Both the position numbers and the translations under genes were made by a program. From positions 173,128,332 through 173,192,331 of the forward strand of contig CM056998.1 of NCBI GenBank assembly GCA_029891345.1: a stretch of DNA of 64,000 bases. The letters run 5' to 3'. Below the pieces are notes generated by a model. The model saw only the letters and a program-made list of their open reading frames with translations, was not told the DNA's origin and ran no database searches. Positions 34,471 to 45,339 of this stretch are shown here, piece by piece; position 1 is the stretch's first letter, and each line of letters begins with the position of its first letter. The DNA comes from Dryococelus australis. Lineage: Eukaryota > Arthropoda > Insecta > Phasmatodea > Phasmatidae.

Positions 34471-34845
34471 GGTACCCGGCGACCAGGGGAGCCACTGCAG
34501 CAGCTATGGCAAGACATCGTGTGGCTGTCTCAACTATCTCTGGAAGGGTGTTCTGAGGAGGCTCGCGACATAATAGCAGTCTGATTCTTCATCGACGCCA
34601 TCGCCGACACAGAGGTACGGCAAGCAGTACGTCTGTATGCAACTCACACCATGCAGGACACCCTGACTGGAGCACTGTAGGTGGAGACAGCCAGAAAGTA
34701 ACTCCCCCCTCCCGGACGTACGGTACGGGCAGTGATGCTGAATGAAGACGACAAAAATAGCATGAAGAAGACACTGAAGGAGTTGCAGTTGGTTTTGTGG
34801 GACATCGCTTCCAGGGTATGTGCTACAGAGTTTCGCCGCCCCTCA

Positions 34846-34905
34846 CCCAAATTGTGGGAGTGACGGTCATGTGGACAACTGGGACACCTGAAAACCTATT
34901 ACACA
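34846..34905 (+). pseudogene. Degenerate gag zinc knuckle
   Basis: Reads WE*RSCGQLGHLKTYY, corresponding to a CCHC knuckle (CxxCGxxGHxxxxC) in which the first and last cysteines are lost and a stop intrudes. A Gln/Lys-rich tail follows. Confidence 0.55.
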
Positions 34906-35216
34906 AAACAGCAGCAGCAGAAACAGAAGCAACTGAGGTAAAAGGGGCAATAGGGTGAAGAACATGAAGAAATTTGTGGTCTTCGTGCATATGTCCAACG
35001 AGTGAGAAACCGCATCGACAAGATGGTGCTGCAAGCTGCACACAGTACAACGCCGCTGGAAAATGGACACGACGACCTGCGAGTGCTGTCCAGACGTCCT
35101 GAACACGTGTGCCATACAGCAGTGAAAGGAGCCCATGGCATGGAGCGAGCGATAGGATGGCCCCTCTCGACAGTGGCTTTGTATCTTAATACCATGGCTC
35201 TGAGTATGGCAGAATA

Positions 35217-35498
35217 ATGTTGGGCGAGGTATTTCAAGAAGGACAACTGGAATGGCTGTACAACTTACAGAGGCGAAAAGGGTACCTGAATCTACATAAA
35301 TGTGGGGAATGCCCCTACAGGAATCTGAAGAATATGAAAGATGTGGTATTTCAGATTTGTCGTCAAGGCCCTCGGGAGAAGACGAAGGCTGCCAGCATCG
35401 ACCGATTGCCACTCTACTACGGTCCTGATGTTGCAGAATCTGTTCGGGATGATCAGAATCGAGAAAGAGACAGTGTTAGGTGTCACGGCGTTGCATAG
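35217..35498 (+). pseudogene. Gypsy integrase C-terminal (GPY/F-like) remnant
   Basis: An open frame of 93 codons contains LYNLQRRKGYLNLHK, CPYRNLKNMKDVVFQICR and AASIDRLPLYYGPDVAESVR. This aligns by eye with the C-terminal integrase region of Gypsy elements: (N)P.RKKG.SPKL...W.GPY.V...(I)NDVVYRI, then V.H.DRLAPY.G. The conserved WEGPY has become ECPY. Between the gag remnant (ending about 34905) and this point there are only about 300 bp. The protease, reverse transcriptase, RNase H and integrase catalytic core (several kb in full elements) are therefore missing, presumably through deletion before or after insertion. Confidence 0.78.
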
Positions 35499-35753
35499 CG
35501 CAAGCGAGCAAGAGTGTGTGAAGGACAGAGTAGTGATATGATAGCGGCCGGCGAGAACGAAGGAATGTTGAAAGGTCAGGTGTACGATAATCGAAGAGGC
35601 TCATTTCTTGTTTCAAAGCCGTGCGCCGCGCATTCTTACCTGTGAGGTTGTATAAAGCCTTTTTACTGCTCGCATGCTCCAGATATCAAGCAGATTGAAT
35701 TTCTGCATTTATCTGAAGAATGTTCTGGTTTTGATTGTCCTTGCCTCTCTCAG

Positions 35754-36293
35754 TATGACTCGGGGAGGTGGGAATATTCCAGATCTTGACTGCTAATACT
35801 ATAAAAGCATGTCGGGCCTCCGAGGCGAGGAGTTGTTGAGAGTCTGGAGTTTAGGCGATTGCGCGATCTTGAGCGATAGACGACGAGCGAGAAGAAAAAC
35901 GTGTGGTGAGAGGAGTGACCAGCGGGTAGGGAATCTGCAACTGCGAGCATCGGTGCAATGAAGGGTGCGACTCACAGGCTGGACTATTGGTTTCGGTGAA
36001 TGCGTGTAAGACATTACAAATGATGGCAACACACAGACTAAACATGTGTTAATGATTAATGTGAGTTAATTGACTATAACCAAACAAATATACTGAGAAG
36101 GCATTTAATTAAGATTGAGATAGACATTGAATACTGCGGTCACTGAGAAATAAAAAGAGTAATAGTGGAACTAGATAGATTGATGAAAAAAATTAGCTGT
36201 GTGAATAAATAAAAAATACATTATGTTCTTTCGTTTTTATTAAGACCTCCGTCCGTCACGAACTCAGATACTCCTCTCAGGCATCTTATAAGA
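35754..36293 (+). mobile_element. 3' LTR of Gypsy relic
   Basis: 540 bp partner of the 5' LTR, with TATAAAA at 35800-35806, the shared blocks GTCGGGCCTCCGAGGC, GAGCGATAGACGACGAGC and TAATTGACTATAACCAAACA, and an AATAAA near 36150. No clear polypurine tract precedes it and no matching target duplication flanks the pair, consistent with old age or rearrangement. Confidence 0.8.
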
Positions 36294-37205
36294 ATATATA
36301 AAAATGTATTGGGTACGTAATATTTTTATTTCATAATGTTACAAAATATTTGTACTTTTATTTAACATCGGAATGTACAGTTTTTTAATCACCATTATTA
36401 CTTATTTATTAAACAGCTACATACAACTGATTTTCTGCTGTTTTATTAGTACATTTATTTCAACAAGTGATTAGTGTTATTTTTTCTACGAATTCCGGTT
36501 TGGGCATTTTCCATTACCAATTGGTATAAATTCACTTATTCATATTTAGAGTGTACGTCTCTTAATACTCACTTCAGGCTCTAAGATGTGTTACGGATAT
36601 TGTCTCCTTTTGCATAAAGAATCACATCACATATTTCGTACAGTTAGATCGAATATAAATGTGTATAAAGCATAACTCTGTACTGCTGAATACGTCAAAA
36701 GAAGCCGTTACATATATCAATAAATCCGTTCGACAGTGAAACATCACCAGTACGAAGCTCTCAAATCTCCCTTTTGGATTCCAATTTACATAATATATCC
36801 GGGGTTGTAGCGAAGTGAGTTTAAAGCGAGACTGAGTGATAAAGCAGGTATTTCGTTTTGTACAAACAATGCGTTTAAAATCAAGGATTTGTGCAACGCC
36901 GACATGACATTTTTTTAGTTGCCAAAACAATAGGGAACTTCAATGAATTATATATTTATTTGTCCACACCATATACTTGTAATATTCAGTACTACAATTT
37001 TGGTGATCGAGATAAAATGGTATTTCAATTGCCTCTAATTGGAAGGGGTACGAGATATTTGTCCGAAGTTAACAAGCAATTTTAATTGGTTCACGACTGA
37101 AAATTGCCTTATTTACAATGTTTATTAAAATTTCATGCAGTTATTATCAGATATAAGCTTGTTATTCATATCGATTCAGTGTTACTACATTTGAAGACAG
37201 AGCAG
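36294..37205. other. AT-rich sequence, no gene seen
   Basis: No recognised feature. The 102-codon minus frame at 36622 is anonymous. Confidence 0.45.
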
Positions 37206-37211
37206 CCTATA

Positions 37212-37360
37212 TGCTGTTCACGGTAAAGTGAGCACTTTTGAGGCCCTAGTTACATTTTCCTTGCAGTTATTTCTTATCCTTTAATCACCTTTTTAAATAA
37301 ATATTGCCATGTAAGTAATAAACCTAGTGTATATATATATATATATACACACACTAGGTG

Positions 37361-37435
<75 letters not shown>

Positions 37436-37540
37436 CACCGCACTCAGAAGTTAACGTCTAGGGCTAAAATAAAATATATTTATTGACTCTTATTCCAAAT
37501 GAAAGGGCTTTCAAAAGGTTTCACTTTACCGTGAATAGCT
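37212..37540 (+). mobile_element. MITE B expanded by (TA)n
   Basis: Ends GCTGTTCACGGTAAAGTGAG and CACTTTACCGTGAATAGC mark a B element. The site that reads AACACAGTGTGTATATTCC in other copies is replaced by about 105 bp of TA repeats (37328-37433) containing an inverted repeat CCTAGTGTATAT..ATACACACACTAGG. Length is about 329 bp instead of 235 bp. Confidence 0.85.
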
Positions 37541-37627
37541 TATATTAGGCTAACTGTCATTTACCGCGACTGCGTATGGACAATTTAAGATCGTTGAGAA
37601 GACGTGTATATATTAAATCATAGCCGT

Positions 37628-37690
37628 TGTTTACCCGGGATTTGAACCCGGAAAATTGTACTCCAAAGCCACTACAGTGACCTCAAATAC
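37628..37690 (-). mobile_element. tRNA-like SINE head, fourth type
   Basis: Minus-strand B-box in CCGGGTTCAAATCCCGGG (plus 37634-37651) with TGTAGTGGCTTTGGAG upstream as a weak A-box. Perhaps a SINE fragment, or a decayed tRNA. Confidence 0.4.
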
Positions 37691-38219
37691 GGATGGAGAT
37701 TTATTACAGAACATTAACAATATACTATCGAACATTTTTACTGGTTGGTAAATATTCTCCATTCATTATTTTACAATCACATGTACAAGTGTTTTCCCTC
37801 TCGTTTCATGCATAGATGCTAACAAGGTACACATATCTTATAACTAAGTTATGTTATGCGTATATTACAACTCTCAGAAACCCAGAGGGATAAACATCAT
37901 AGTTATTTGTTCACTATTGCTGGACTTGCGCAAATACATAAACTAATAATAGTAAAATGCCCATATAATGCTAGTGAAAGTCAACAAGAGTTCTTTGGAC
38001 CTACAGGGAAAATTCGAGACAAGATCATGTAGATAAATACTCAAAGTCATCAGTTCACTTGTAGGGACCATAAACAACGCTCTAAGTTCTTATATTTTTC
38101 TTTCACACACAGCATAAATCGTACTTCTCTGACAATTTTGATGGTATCTGTACTACTTTAAGAGGAGTTCTTGACGTTGCATAGTCGGGTGCAGTGCTCC
38201 ATAGGCAGTTACTTTATTT

Positions 38220-38320
38220 TAGCCTTAAAATCCCTCGTTCAAAGTACGCGTTCTTTTCATAGATCAGCACATTGGACTGACTTTGATGGTGAGGCGTGTA
38301 TTTCAAAAACTCAACATCGC
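38220..38320 (+). mobile_element. TTAA MITE fragment (degenerate)
   Basis: GCGTTCTTTTCATAGATCAG, CACATTGGAC and GTGTATTTCAAA match the right half of the TTAA MITE at 56817-57293 (GTGTTCTATTCGTAGATCAG, CACATTTGAC, GGATATCAAA). Ends are not recognisable. Confidence 0.4.
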
Positions 38321-38616
38321 GCTTCAAACACCAGTTTGGCAGCGGTTCTGAAATGGCATGCACCGTTCCCGTCGGACCGCTGGCACCACGAGACTTAAAC
38401 TGGCGACCCTATAATTTCATTAGTGACAAATCTATAGCAAAAACTTCGGTACACTAGTTTTCAGTGTTTCCGACCAGTACACTTTGCGTTAAGGCAGCGC
38501 GATAAGGCAGTTTTCAGCCATGTCGGGGAGCTGATAAATAGTGTTTGTATTGACCGCGGTGTCTTGTAAGAGGTATTCGTACCCCGTCTGAAATGTGTGT
38601 TATTTCCGTAGACTAG

Positions 38617-39043
38617 AGGGTGTTCACAATCAAATGAGCACTTAAGAAATCAACCTTAGAAATAGAGTCACTCCTACCTGTCATATATTTTAACGGGCGC
38701 ACTAAGTGACATGAGCCCAGTATAGTTGATAACGATGGAGGGAAAGTAGATCCACATCTTAATGCCGAATAAAAAGTGTCAGGTAAACTTTCGTGATTAC
38801 TTAAATTATTTCTCTCGCTACCCGTCTTTTTTTTTTTTTTTTTTTTATCCAAGTGTAAAAGTGAGCAACTTTGTAATATATTTACTTTTCTAATAATTTC
38901 ACAGTTTAACTTGATGGACACGTGAATAAAGTGACGAGGCCCACGACCATGTTAATTTAGCATGCGGCGGAAGAATACACAACGAGCTTACAACTGGATC
39001 TTTAGCAGGGCTTTTAAAAGTGCTCAGTTTACCGTGAACAGTG
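38617..39043 (-). mobile_element. MITE A, nearly full copy with T20 tract
   Basis: Left GGGTGTTCACAATCAAATGA, right TCAGTTTACCGTGAACAG. The usual TTTCTGTTTTT site has grown into a 20-base T run (38827-38846). Core landmarks otherwise intact. Confidence 0.8.
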
Positions 39044-39118
39044 TGTATAGCGCATTGGTCACACATTCGATGGTTTCGTGGGAGAACGTGCATTTCAAAC
39101 ACCCTGCAAGAACCAGGT
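39044..39118 (+). repeat. Short TTAA-MITE-like fragment
   Basis: CGCATTGGTCACACATTCGA, GGTTTCGTGGGAGAACGTGC and ATTTCAAACACCCTGC resemble the TTAA MITE segment CACATT.GACGCAC..T.GTTTCGCAG...ACGTG..T.TCAAAC. Only about 70 bp remain. Confidence 0.35.
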
Positions 39119-39405
39119 ACATCATAGCTCTCTCAAGAACCGCTGACGTAGATCGTGTTGGTCTCCCGGAGTGGCCGCTAGAGAGAGCTCTGGAGTGGTG
39201 CGCCGGAACATCCCCAGGCGAACGCTTGCGCCCGTGGTGGGGGGGGGGGGGTCGAGGGCGTGGTTATTGGCGTAATGCGCGCCGGCTAATGAACTAACGA
39301 AGCTGTTAGCGCCCGTAGGCTTGTAGTGGCCCACTCCACACGTGCCTGCGTCCCCTCGCCCCTTCACACTAGCAGTTTAACCTCACTTACCCGCCTCCTG
39401 CGCTA
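39119..39405. other. GC-rich spacer with G12 tract
   Basis: Locally GC-rich, including a 12-base G run at 39239-39250. The opposing frames at 38962 and 39122 are anonymous. Confidence 0.4.
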
Positions 39406-39407
39406 TA

Positions 39408-39647
39408 GGCTACTCACGGTACAGTGAGCACTTTTGAAAGCCCTCTCATTTCGAATAAAAGTCAATAAATATATTTTATTTTAGCCCTAGATGTTAACTT
39501 CCGGGTGCGGTGGAATATACACACTGTGTTTATTTATTACCTGCATGTCATTATACCTATATTTAAAAAGATGGTTAAAGGATGAAATATGGCTGATAGG
39601 AAAAAGTAACTAGGGTCTCAAAAGTGCTCACTTTACCGTGAACAGCC
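39408..39647 (-). mobile_element. MITE B, full copy
   Basis: GGCTACTCACGGTACAGTGA to GCTCACTTTACCGTGAACAG plus CC, flanked by TATA on both sides. Core (minus) includes AATAAACACAGTGTGTATAT, TTCCACCGCACCC and GAAGTTAACATCTAGGGC. Confidence 0.88.
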
Positions 39648-39649
39648 TA

Positions 39650-40405
39650 TACCTAAAAACACGTGGTCCTCGTTTTATCACCCATGCATGCACGCACCGT
39701 ATTGATAAACACATCGGAATTTTACTTTACATAAAGGCCTATAAAACACATTTCAAAATGTATAGAGACATTTTACTTGATATTGCGCGATTACAATAAC
39801 TCTCTAGTCGGTAAAATTTTATTAAAGTTATTTTTAACAGTATTGTTATTTCGCATTCATAACAGTGAATATTTTAATTAAAAAATAGGTATAACCAAAT
39901 TTCTTACCACATTTGTCTTGAGTACAAAATAAGAACAGAAAAAAATAATTAAATTCGCCCTGAAACTTGCCCTATGGGATGCTATTTGGAAGACAGTTTC
40001 AATATGTTAGTTTCCAAATCATTATGGTCTGTTTCAGACGTGCTTTAAAAAAAATTGCGCCTTTGTCGAGACAGCAGCATTCAAACGAGGAGTGTTTCCC
40101 TGAACTCGACAGTGATGGATGATTTCTTTTTAACTCATTTTTTAAAGCAAACTATAGGCGGGAAGCAAATTAATCATAATCTGAGGAATATTTCATGTAA
40201 GAAAATAGCGCTCGGGCATTATCCAGTCTAAGAAGGTAACAAGAAGCCCGCCTACACGTGACTAAGTTGCGTTGTAGTGTATTTTTAATACGAAGTGTTT
40301 TTTTTTTTTTTTTTTACTAATGGACGTATTTGCAGTTCGTTCCCCCTAGAAGAGAATTTAAACTTTATATTAGTGATAAATGCAACTATCAGAACACTTA
40401 AGTAT
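39650..40405. other. AT-rich sequence, no gene seen
   Basis: Includes a T run of about 17 at 40299-40315. No element recognised. Confidence 0.45.
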
Positions 40406-40406
40406 A

Positions 40407-40637
40407 GGCTATTCACGGTAAAGTGAGCACTTTTGAAATCTCTCTCGTTTGGAATAATATTCAATAAATATATTTTATTTTAGTCTTAGACGTTAAATTC
40501 CTAGTGCGGTGAAATATGAACACTGTGTTTACTATTTACGTGACAATATTTACTTTGAAAAGTGGTTAAAGGATAAAAAATGTCCGAAATAAAAAAGTTA
40601 CTATGGCCTCAAAAGTGCTCGCTTTACCGTGAACAGC
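40407..40637 (-). mobile_element. MITE B, full copy
   Basis: GGCTATTCACGGTAAAGTGA to GCTCGCTTTACCGTGAACAG, TATA flanks. About 231 bp with the standard B core. Confidence 0.87.
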
Positions 40638-40721
40638 GTATAACTATAGGCATTACTTCGGAGCCATCTGAGGTAGGCAGGAGATTAGTTCTTCAGAACT
40701 TTGTAAATAAATATACACTGC

Positions 40722-41099
40722 CGGGCAGATAAAACAAACCCGCCATAAAACAATGGCTGATGCGAGTCACTTGTTATCCATAGCTTCTCAAAGAGGGGTG
40801 CTCAACATTAGAATGGCATTTTCATTACTTCCCCAATATAAGCGATTGAGAAGGCGTTGGTTGTCACACAAAAGGAGGCACGAGTACCCAGAATACATAT
40901 TCGGGACTCAATAGTTGATGGCGTTTAGCACACCCACCTTGTAGTGTTTCAAGACGTCAAGATTGGGCAGCTGGAGGCATTTGAACGAGGCCGTACAGCG
41001 AGACTTGACGATGTCGGTTGGGCAGTTCAACGAACAGCATGTCGTATGCCTCACCCTGGTGGCACTATGCAACGTTCTACTGGGACGTGGGCACAATAA
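40722..41099 (+). pseudogene. Tc1-like transposase N-terminal HTH remnant
   Basis: Frame 40968-41099 reads QLEAFERGRTARLDDVGWAV then QRTACRMPHPGGTMQRSTGTW and stop. This resembles the Tc1-family paired-type HTH start (F.RGRI.GL.EAG.S.R.IA..LGRS..TV.R.W..W), with the last helix scrambled. About 245 bp upstream, TACACTGCCGGGCAGATAAA may be the element's 5' TIR, similar to the TACACTGACCGACAAAAC end at 4773. No DDE core follows. The call rests on motif recognition in 44 codons. Confidence 0.5.
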
Positions 41100-41123
41100 A
41101 TACATACGTCGCGTAGGCGATAA

Positions 41124-41251
41124 CACAGCAAAAAAAAAAAAAAAAATTCTGGTGAACTTCCTAAACAGTAATTGAAGTTTTGAACCTATACAGAGTATGG
41201 AAAAACTAGAGCTACGTGTCAGGCTGGAAATATAGGAATGTGTATACACCT
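41124..41251 (+). repeat. CACTGT-ended cassette, copy 3 (partial)
   Basis: CACAGC plus A16, then TTCTGGTGAACTTCCTAAAC, GTTTTGAACCTATACAGAGT, ATGGAAAAACTAG and CTGGAAATATAGGAATGT, colinear with copy 1 up to its middle (3351-3455). Confidence 0.6.
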
Positions 41252-41935
41252 CGATCGACATAATGAACGCGAGGGCAGGGGTATCCGAAGAAGTACAACA
41301 ACGATAATAAATCAATTACAAGTTTGATCAATGCTCGGCCATTGGCCATAACTGAACTCTATTATATTTATTAATTAAAGTGAATCAACGTACTTCCTAT
41401 ATAGCGTTATTCATTTCTGTGATCGGGTAGTAGCCGAAAAGATTCGTTGGATATATTTTTATTCCCCTCTCCCTACATTGATCCCAATTAAAAGTCGTGA
41501 ACTCTGTTACATTATCAGTTAATTAACATTAAATTTTATTTGTTTTGGGGGGGGAGGCGGTTTAGTTTCGAAGGACGTTATTTAATAATTTGTTATTAAT
41601 TTAAACCTATCTACCATTTATGAAAATAATGTTTAGGAGATATGAAAGAGAACATCACTACAGAGGGTATTGGGATGATGATTGTCGGCTTAACATATAA
41701 ATGGGATACTATCGTGGGCTTCTAAGGGGTCCTGAACTGTGATGTTGCGAGTTCAGGAAGAAGTGCAGCAGGTGACCTTGAAGGCGCAACATCGAAGATT
41801 CTGGCAAATGGGAGCCGACACCGACAACGCGCTGTGTGACGGGGAACCGCCCGCCGAGCGACTGGACGAGAATGCACTGTACTGATCGCGTCCTCTGCGC
41901 CGACTGCCGTAGACTCCGTAACGTCTACTTGTTGG
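41252..41935. other. No gene seen
   Basis: AT-rich sequence with a G8 run near 41547-41554. From about 41735 the composition becomes GC-richer into the SINE. Confidence 0.4.
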
Positions 41936-42182
41936 CGTGGAGATACTCAAGCGGCTCTTGGCAATGGGGTCTTGAGAGCCGACGAGGTTGGAGCGAGTTG
42001 TGCGTGGAGCAGAGCCGGGACGCAAGCGCGTGGGAAACGCGCGGCATCATCCGGCAAGATTCCAAAGTGCGAAAATCCTGGAGCAACCCCTTTACCTTGC
42101 ACACGGAATAAAACACAGTTCGCCTTGGTAGGAGTCGGGCGCTCTGGCGTCTGGCCACTGCACCACCACGGTCCCTACACTC
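41936..42182 (-). mobile_element. tRNA-derived SINE, copy 3
   Basis: Same family as copy 2. Minus-strand head includes CCGTGGTGGTGCAGTGGCCA and a degraded B-box region (GAACTGTGTTTTATTCCGTG). Tail has GGCTCTCAAGACCCCATTGC and CAAGAGCCGC. Confidence 0.75.
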
Positions 42183-42546
42183 TAAGAAATTATTTGTAAA
42201 TTTTCCATATCGGCGTATACGCACAGTAACCAATTGCGAATGGTAAAACATTTTCCCATACATCCACGGTATTTATCCTGCAGTTTTACAAGAAAGAGTT
42301 AAATTGCGTTGGAATGTTCACAACTTTGTATAGTAGCGATGCTAAACATCCCCATATTTTCAGCCTGATACGTGGTACTATTTACATACACTGGATAGGT
42401 TAAAACCTTCCATGTTTAGGAAGTTTGCCAAAAAAATTTTACAGTGTGCTTCGTAAAATCGTGCATCAGACGTCAAGAGTGGGTGAAGAAATGACGTTGC
42501 GTTGGCCGTATGCGGACCTGACGATGCAGAGGTGAGCGTTAGTATA

Positions 42547-42950
42547 GTATATTCACGGTAAAATGATCACTTTTGAAAGCCCTGCTCGAGATCTACTTGT
42601 ACCCACGTTGTGTATTCTTCTGCCTTATGCAATATTGACATTCCCAAGGGCCTCATCACACTATTCAAGCATCGGGATAGTGAAATTGTTAAATTATTAG
42701 AGAAGTAAACATGTAACAAATCTTCTCATTTTTACACATCGATGTATTAAAAAGAAACAGGAAGCGGAAGAAATAAGTTAAGTTATCACAGATGGTTACC
42801 TAACTTAATATACGAAAATACTTCTTACCCATCGTTACCAAATTTACTGGGCACATGTCACTTACGGCGCCCGTTATAATATGTGCAGGTAGGAGCAGAA
42901 CAATTTTCTAAGGTTGATTTCGAAAGTGCCCCCTTTATCATGAACAGCCT
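42547..42950 (+). mobile_element. MITE A, nearly full copy
   Basis: Left TATTCACGGTAAAATGATCA, right CCCCTTTATCATGAACAGCC. Core markers GAGATCTACTTGTACCCACG, GGGCCTCATCACACTATTC and GGCGCCCGTTATAATATGTG present. Confidence 0.8.
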
Positions 42951-42984
42951 TTCTCAGGCATACGCCGTGGGGCGCCTACACTAG

Positions 42985-43252
42985 GAGTTGCGACTTGGAG
43001 TAAAGTGGACAGATTTGGGCGGCTCTTAGCAGCGAAGTCTTGAGAGGCGTAAGTGAAGCGAGGCGAATATGGAAGCGCTCCAGAATGTAAGGGTGGGGGA
43101 AATTGAAGAGCCCCGAGAAATCCCGCTGACCAGCGCCATCATCCGGCACGATTCCCACATGCAAAAATCAGGGAGCAATCCATCCGGGAATCGAGCCCGG
43201 TTCAGCCAGGTTGGAGGCAAGTAGTCTGACCACTTCACCTCCGCGGCTTCTT
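42985..43252 (-). mobile_element. tRNA-derived SINE, copy 4
   Basis: Minus-strand head GCCGCGGAGGTGAAGTGGTC (A-box region) and GGGCTCGATTCCC (B-box, 43188-43200). Tail CTCTCAAGACTTCGCTGCTA and AGAGCCGCCC. A TTAA MITE starts 27 bp beyond its head. Confidence 0.8.
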
Positions 43253-43278
43253 ATAACTTGGACCGTTACTGGTTACAA

Positions 43279-43759
43279 TTAAAGCTCCCGCCTACCTCGC
43301 CCTCGAACTGTGTTTGAAATACTAGTTTTTCTACGAAACTATTAAACGTGATTCCAGTGTGCTGTTATACGAAAAGAACACACACTACAGACGAGGGATT
43401 TTGTGTACTTTCAAGACGCCACGTACATTAAAAACATCATTTTAGAGTACTCTAAAATGGCTAAAAACGGATTTTTCAGAGTGCTGTATCTCAAAATATA
43501 CGCTTCAGATACATACAAAACTACTCAAAGGCCCTGCATTGAATCTCCCTACAAAATTTCCACTAATAAAATAATACGATCGCCGCTGAAAGTCCCATAG
43601 GTACAATGCAGAGTGACTAACACACTGCACGCCAGTTGAAGAGCCTTGCGCTTAGAGGCGATGCCGCACTTGTTGCACGTTGTATTGTCGTTCTTATCGC
43701 TTCCGCAGTTCTCTGTCCCAAACGTGGAAAAAAAAGCCATGGGTAGGCAGGAGACTTAA
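43279..43759 (-). mobile_element. TTAA-flanked MITE, copy 1 (481 bp)
   Basis: Both ends sit on TTAA: TTAAAGCTCCCGCCTACCTC at the left, and GGTAGGCAGGAGACTTAA at the right, giving TTAAGTCTCCTGCCTACC when reverse-complemented. The core is shared with 55127-55607 and, inverted, with 56817-57293. It includes a perfect 22 bp palindrome (43438-43459, half-site CATTTTAGAGT). TTAA targeting with terminal inverted repeats is the hallmark of piggyBac-type elements. There is no transposase here. The frames at 43403, 43549 and 43694 are spurious. Confidence 0.8.
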
Positions 43760-43974
43760 ACAAAAAATTATTGTGTTTGTGCAGGACACACTGTCAGGCC
43801 ACTGATATGTTACAAAATACGTATTTCCCCATTTCCCACTATTTCCTTTACTTACTTTTGACGAAATTATGCAGCAAGATAATGCGTGTCGCATATATCC
43901 ACGGATGTCGTGAAACATGCTCTACAAGTACTCACAGTATATCCGGGCCACCGAGAACACAGCACTCTACGCCA

Positions 43975-44378
43975 GCTGGGACCATAGACTAAAGATGAGG
44001 TAGACCGATCTCGCTGGCTGCGCACAACCAATCTCCGTGTCCCAACATTGAACTGCTTTTCTGCCAACACGTCTAGCGAAAATGGTGTGGATTGGGTTTG
44101 AGGTTAGAACACTGTTTAGTAAACAAGTGCTTTTAAGAAGTTTTTATATTTCCTCTAATCTATTTGTAATGCTTTTTGACTACATTCAAACTGGTAAAAG
44201 TATTTTATTAATATTATAGTGCTTGTCATTTAAAAATTAAGATGTAAACAAACACGTTCATCACTGTTGGCGGCCACGTGACTTTGACAGTTGTGTAGGA
44301 TTGGGGTAGGTCATGTGTTGGGTGCATGCGCAGAAGACGAATAAGCGGTCTACATAATATTTAGTCTATGGCTGGGAC
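43975..44378. mobile_element. TIR element with perfect 8 bp target duplication
   Basis: The 388 bp element 43983-44370 begins CATAGACTAAAGATGAGGTA plus GACCG. It ends CGGTCTACATAATATTTAGT then CTATG, which is the inverted counterpart. It is flanked by the identical octamer GCTGGGAC at 43975-43982 and 44371-44378. An 8 bp duplication suits the hAT or P superfamily, and a CA-start TIR is compatible with both. No ORF, so non-autonomous. The intact duplication suggests it is one of the younger insertions here. Confidence 0.88.
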
Positions 44379-44379
44379 C

Positions 44380-45105
44380 AGCTAGGTTGTCGTCTTCAAT
44401 AAAACCTACAAATGCTTGATTATCTTCCTTAGCACGTGGAGGAAGAATGGACAATATCCTGCCTCTACGAGACTTCATTCTACGTCTGAATTATTTCGAA
44501 AGGAGAGCAAACTCAATAATTTTTCTATTGTGTTTTAAGGCAATACGTCTAGCTCTGCTCCTATTTGTTAACATAAATGTGTCCTAATCATTATTCCAGC
44601 TTAAGGGCTCCGCCTGACTGGAGATATTTAGTGTGTCGTTACGGGCGACCAGATATGTTCGTCACATGCCTTCTCGCCTCTATGCGAAAGGCACTGAATT
44701 GGTGGTGTGTAGCACGTCCCTGTATTACGCACAGGTGTTTTTGTACTTTAAAATGATTGTGTTGTGAAAGAGCCTGTTTCAGTCATTTTCACTTTCGAAA
44801 TATACACATAATAAATCAAAATAGAAAACCAAAACTGGTCGTTATTTGTGGAATATTTTGAGTGCGATTATCATGTCGCTGTCATTTACGCACGCTTGAC
44901 AGTTGCCTGACCAGGTAGGTCACTTAGTAATATATATTTAGTCCGGTGTAACGTATTTCGTAACGTTCTGAAAACTTCTACGTGATATTTCGAATTTTCT
45001 GTCCAGCAGTGTATATGTGTATATTAATTTTTCGTTCAACTGTTTCACGATAAAGTAAAATACTTTGAATATAATTCTTTTATCCCTGCCTCTGGCGTCT
45101 ACTAT
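44380..45105. other. AT-rich sequence, no gene seen
   Basis: No recognised feature. Confidence 0.45.
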
Positions 45106-45106
45106 A

Positions 45107-45338
45107 GGCTATTCACGCTAAAGTGAGCACTTTTAAAAGCTCTCTCATTTTAAATATTGGTAAATAAATAAGTTTTATTTTATCCTTAGACGTTAACTTC
45201 TGAGTGCGGTGGAATATACACACTGTGTTTATTACTTACGTGGCAACATTCATTATAAAAAATGGTTAAAGGATAAAATATGGCTGTACGGAAAAAGTAA
45301 CTAGGGCCTCAAAAGTGCTCTCTTTGCCGTGAACGACC
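45107..45338 (-). mobile_element. MITE B, full copy
   Basis: GGCTATTCACGCTAAAGTGA to GCTCTCTTTGCCGTGAACGA plus CC, with TATA on both sides and the standard B core including GTGTTTATTACTTACGTGGC. Confidence 0.87.
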
Positions 45339-45339
45339 T

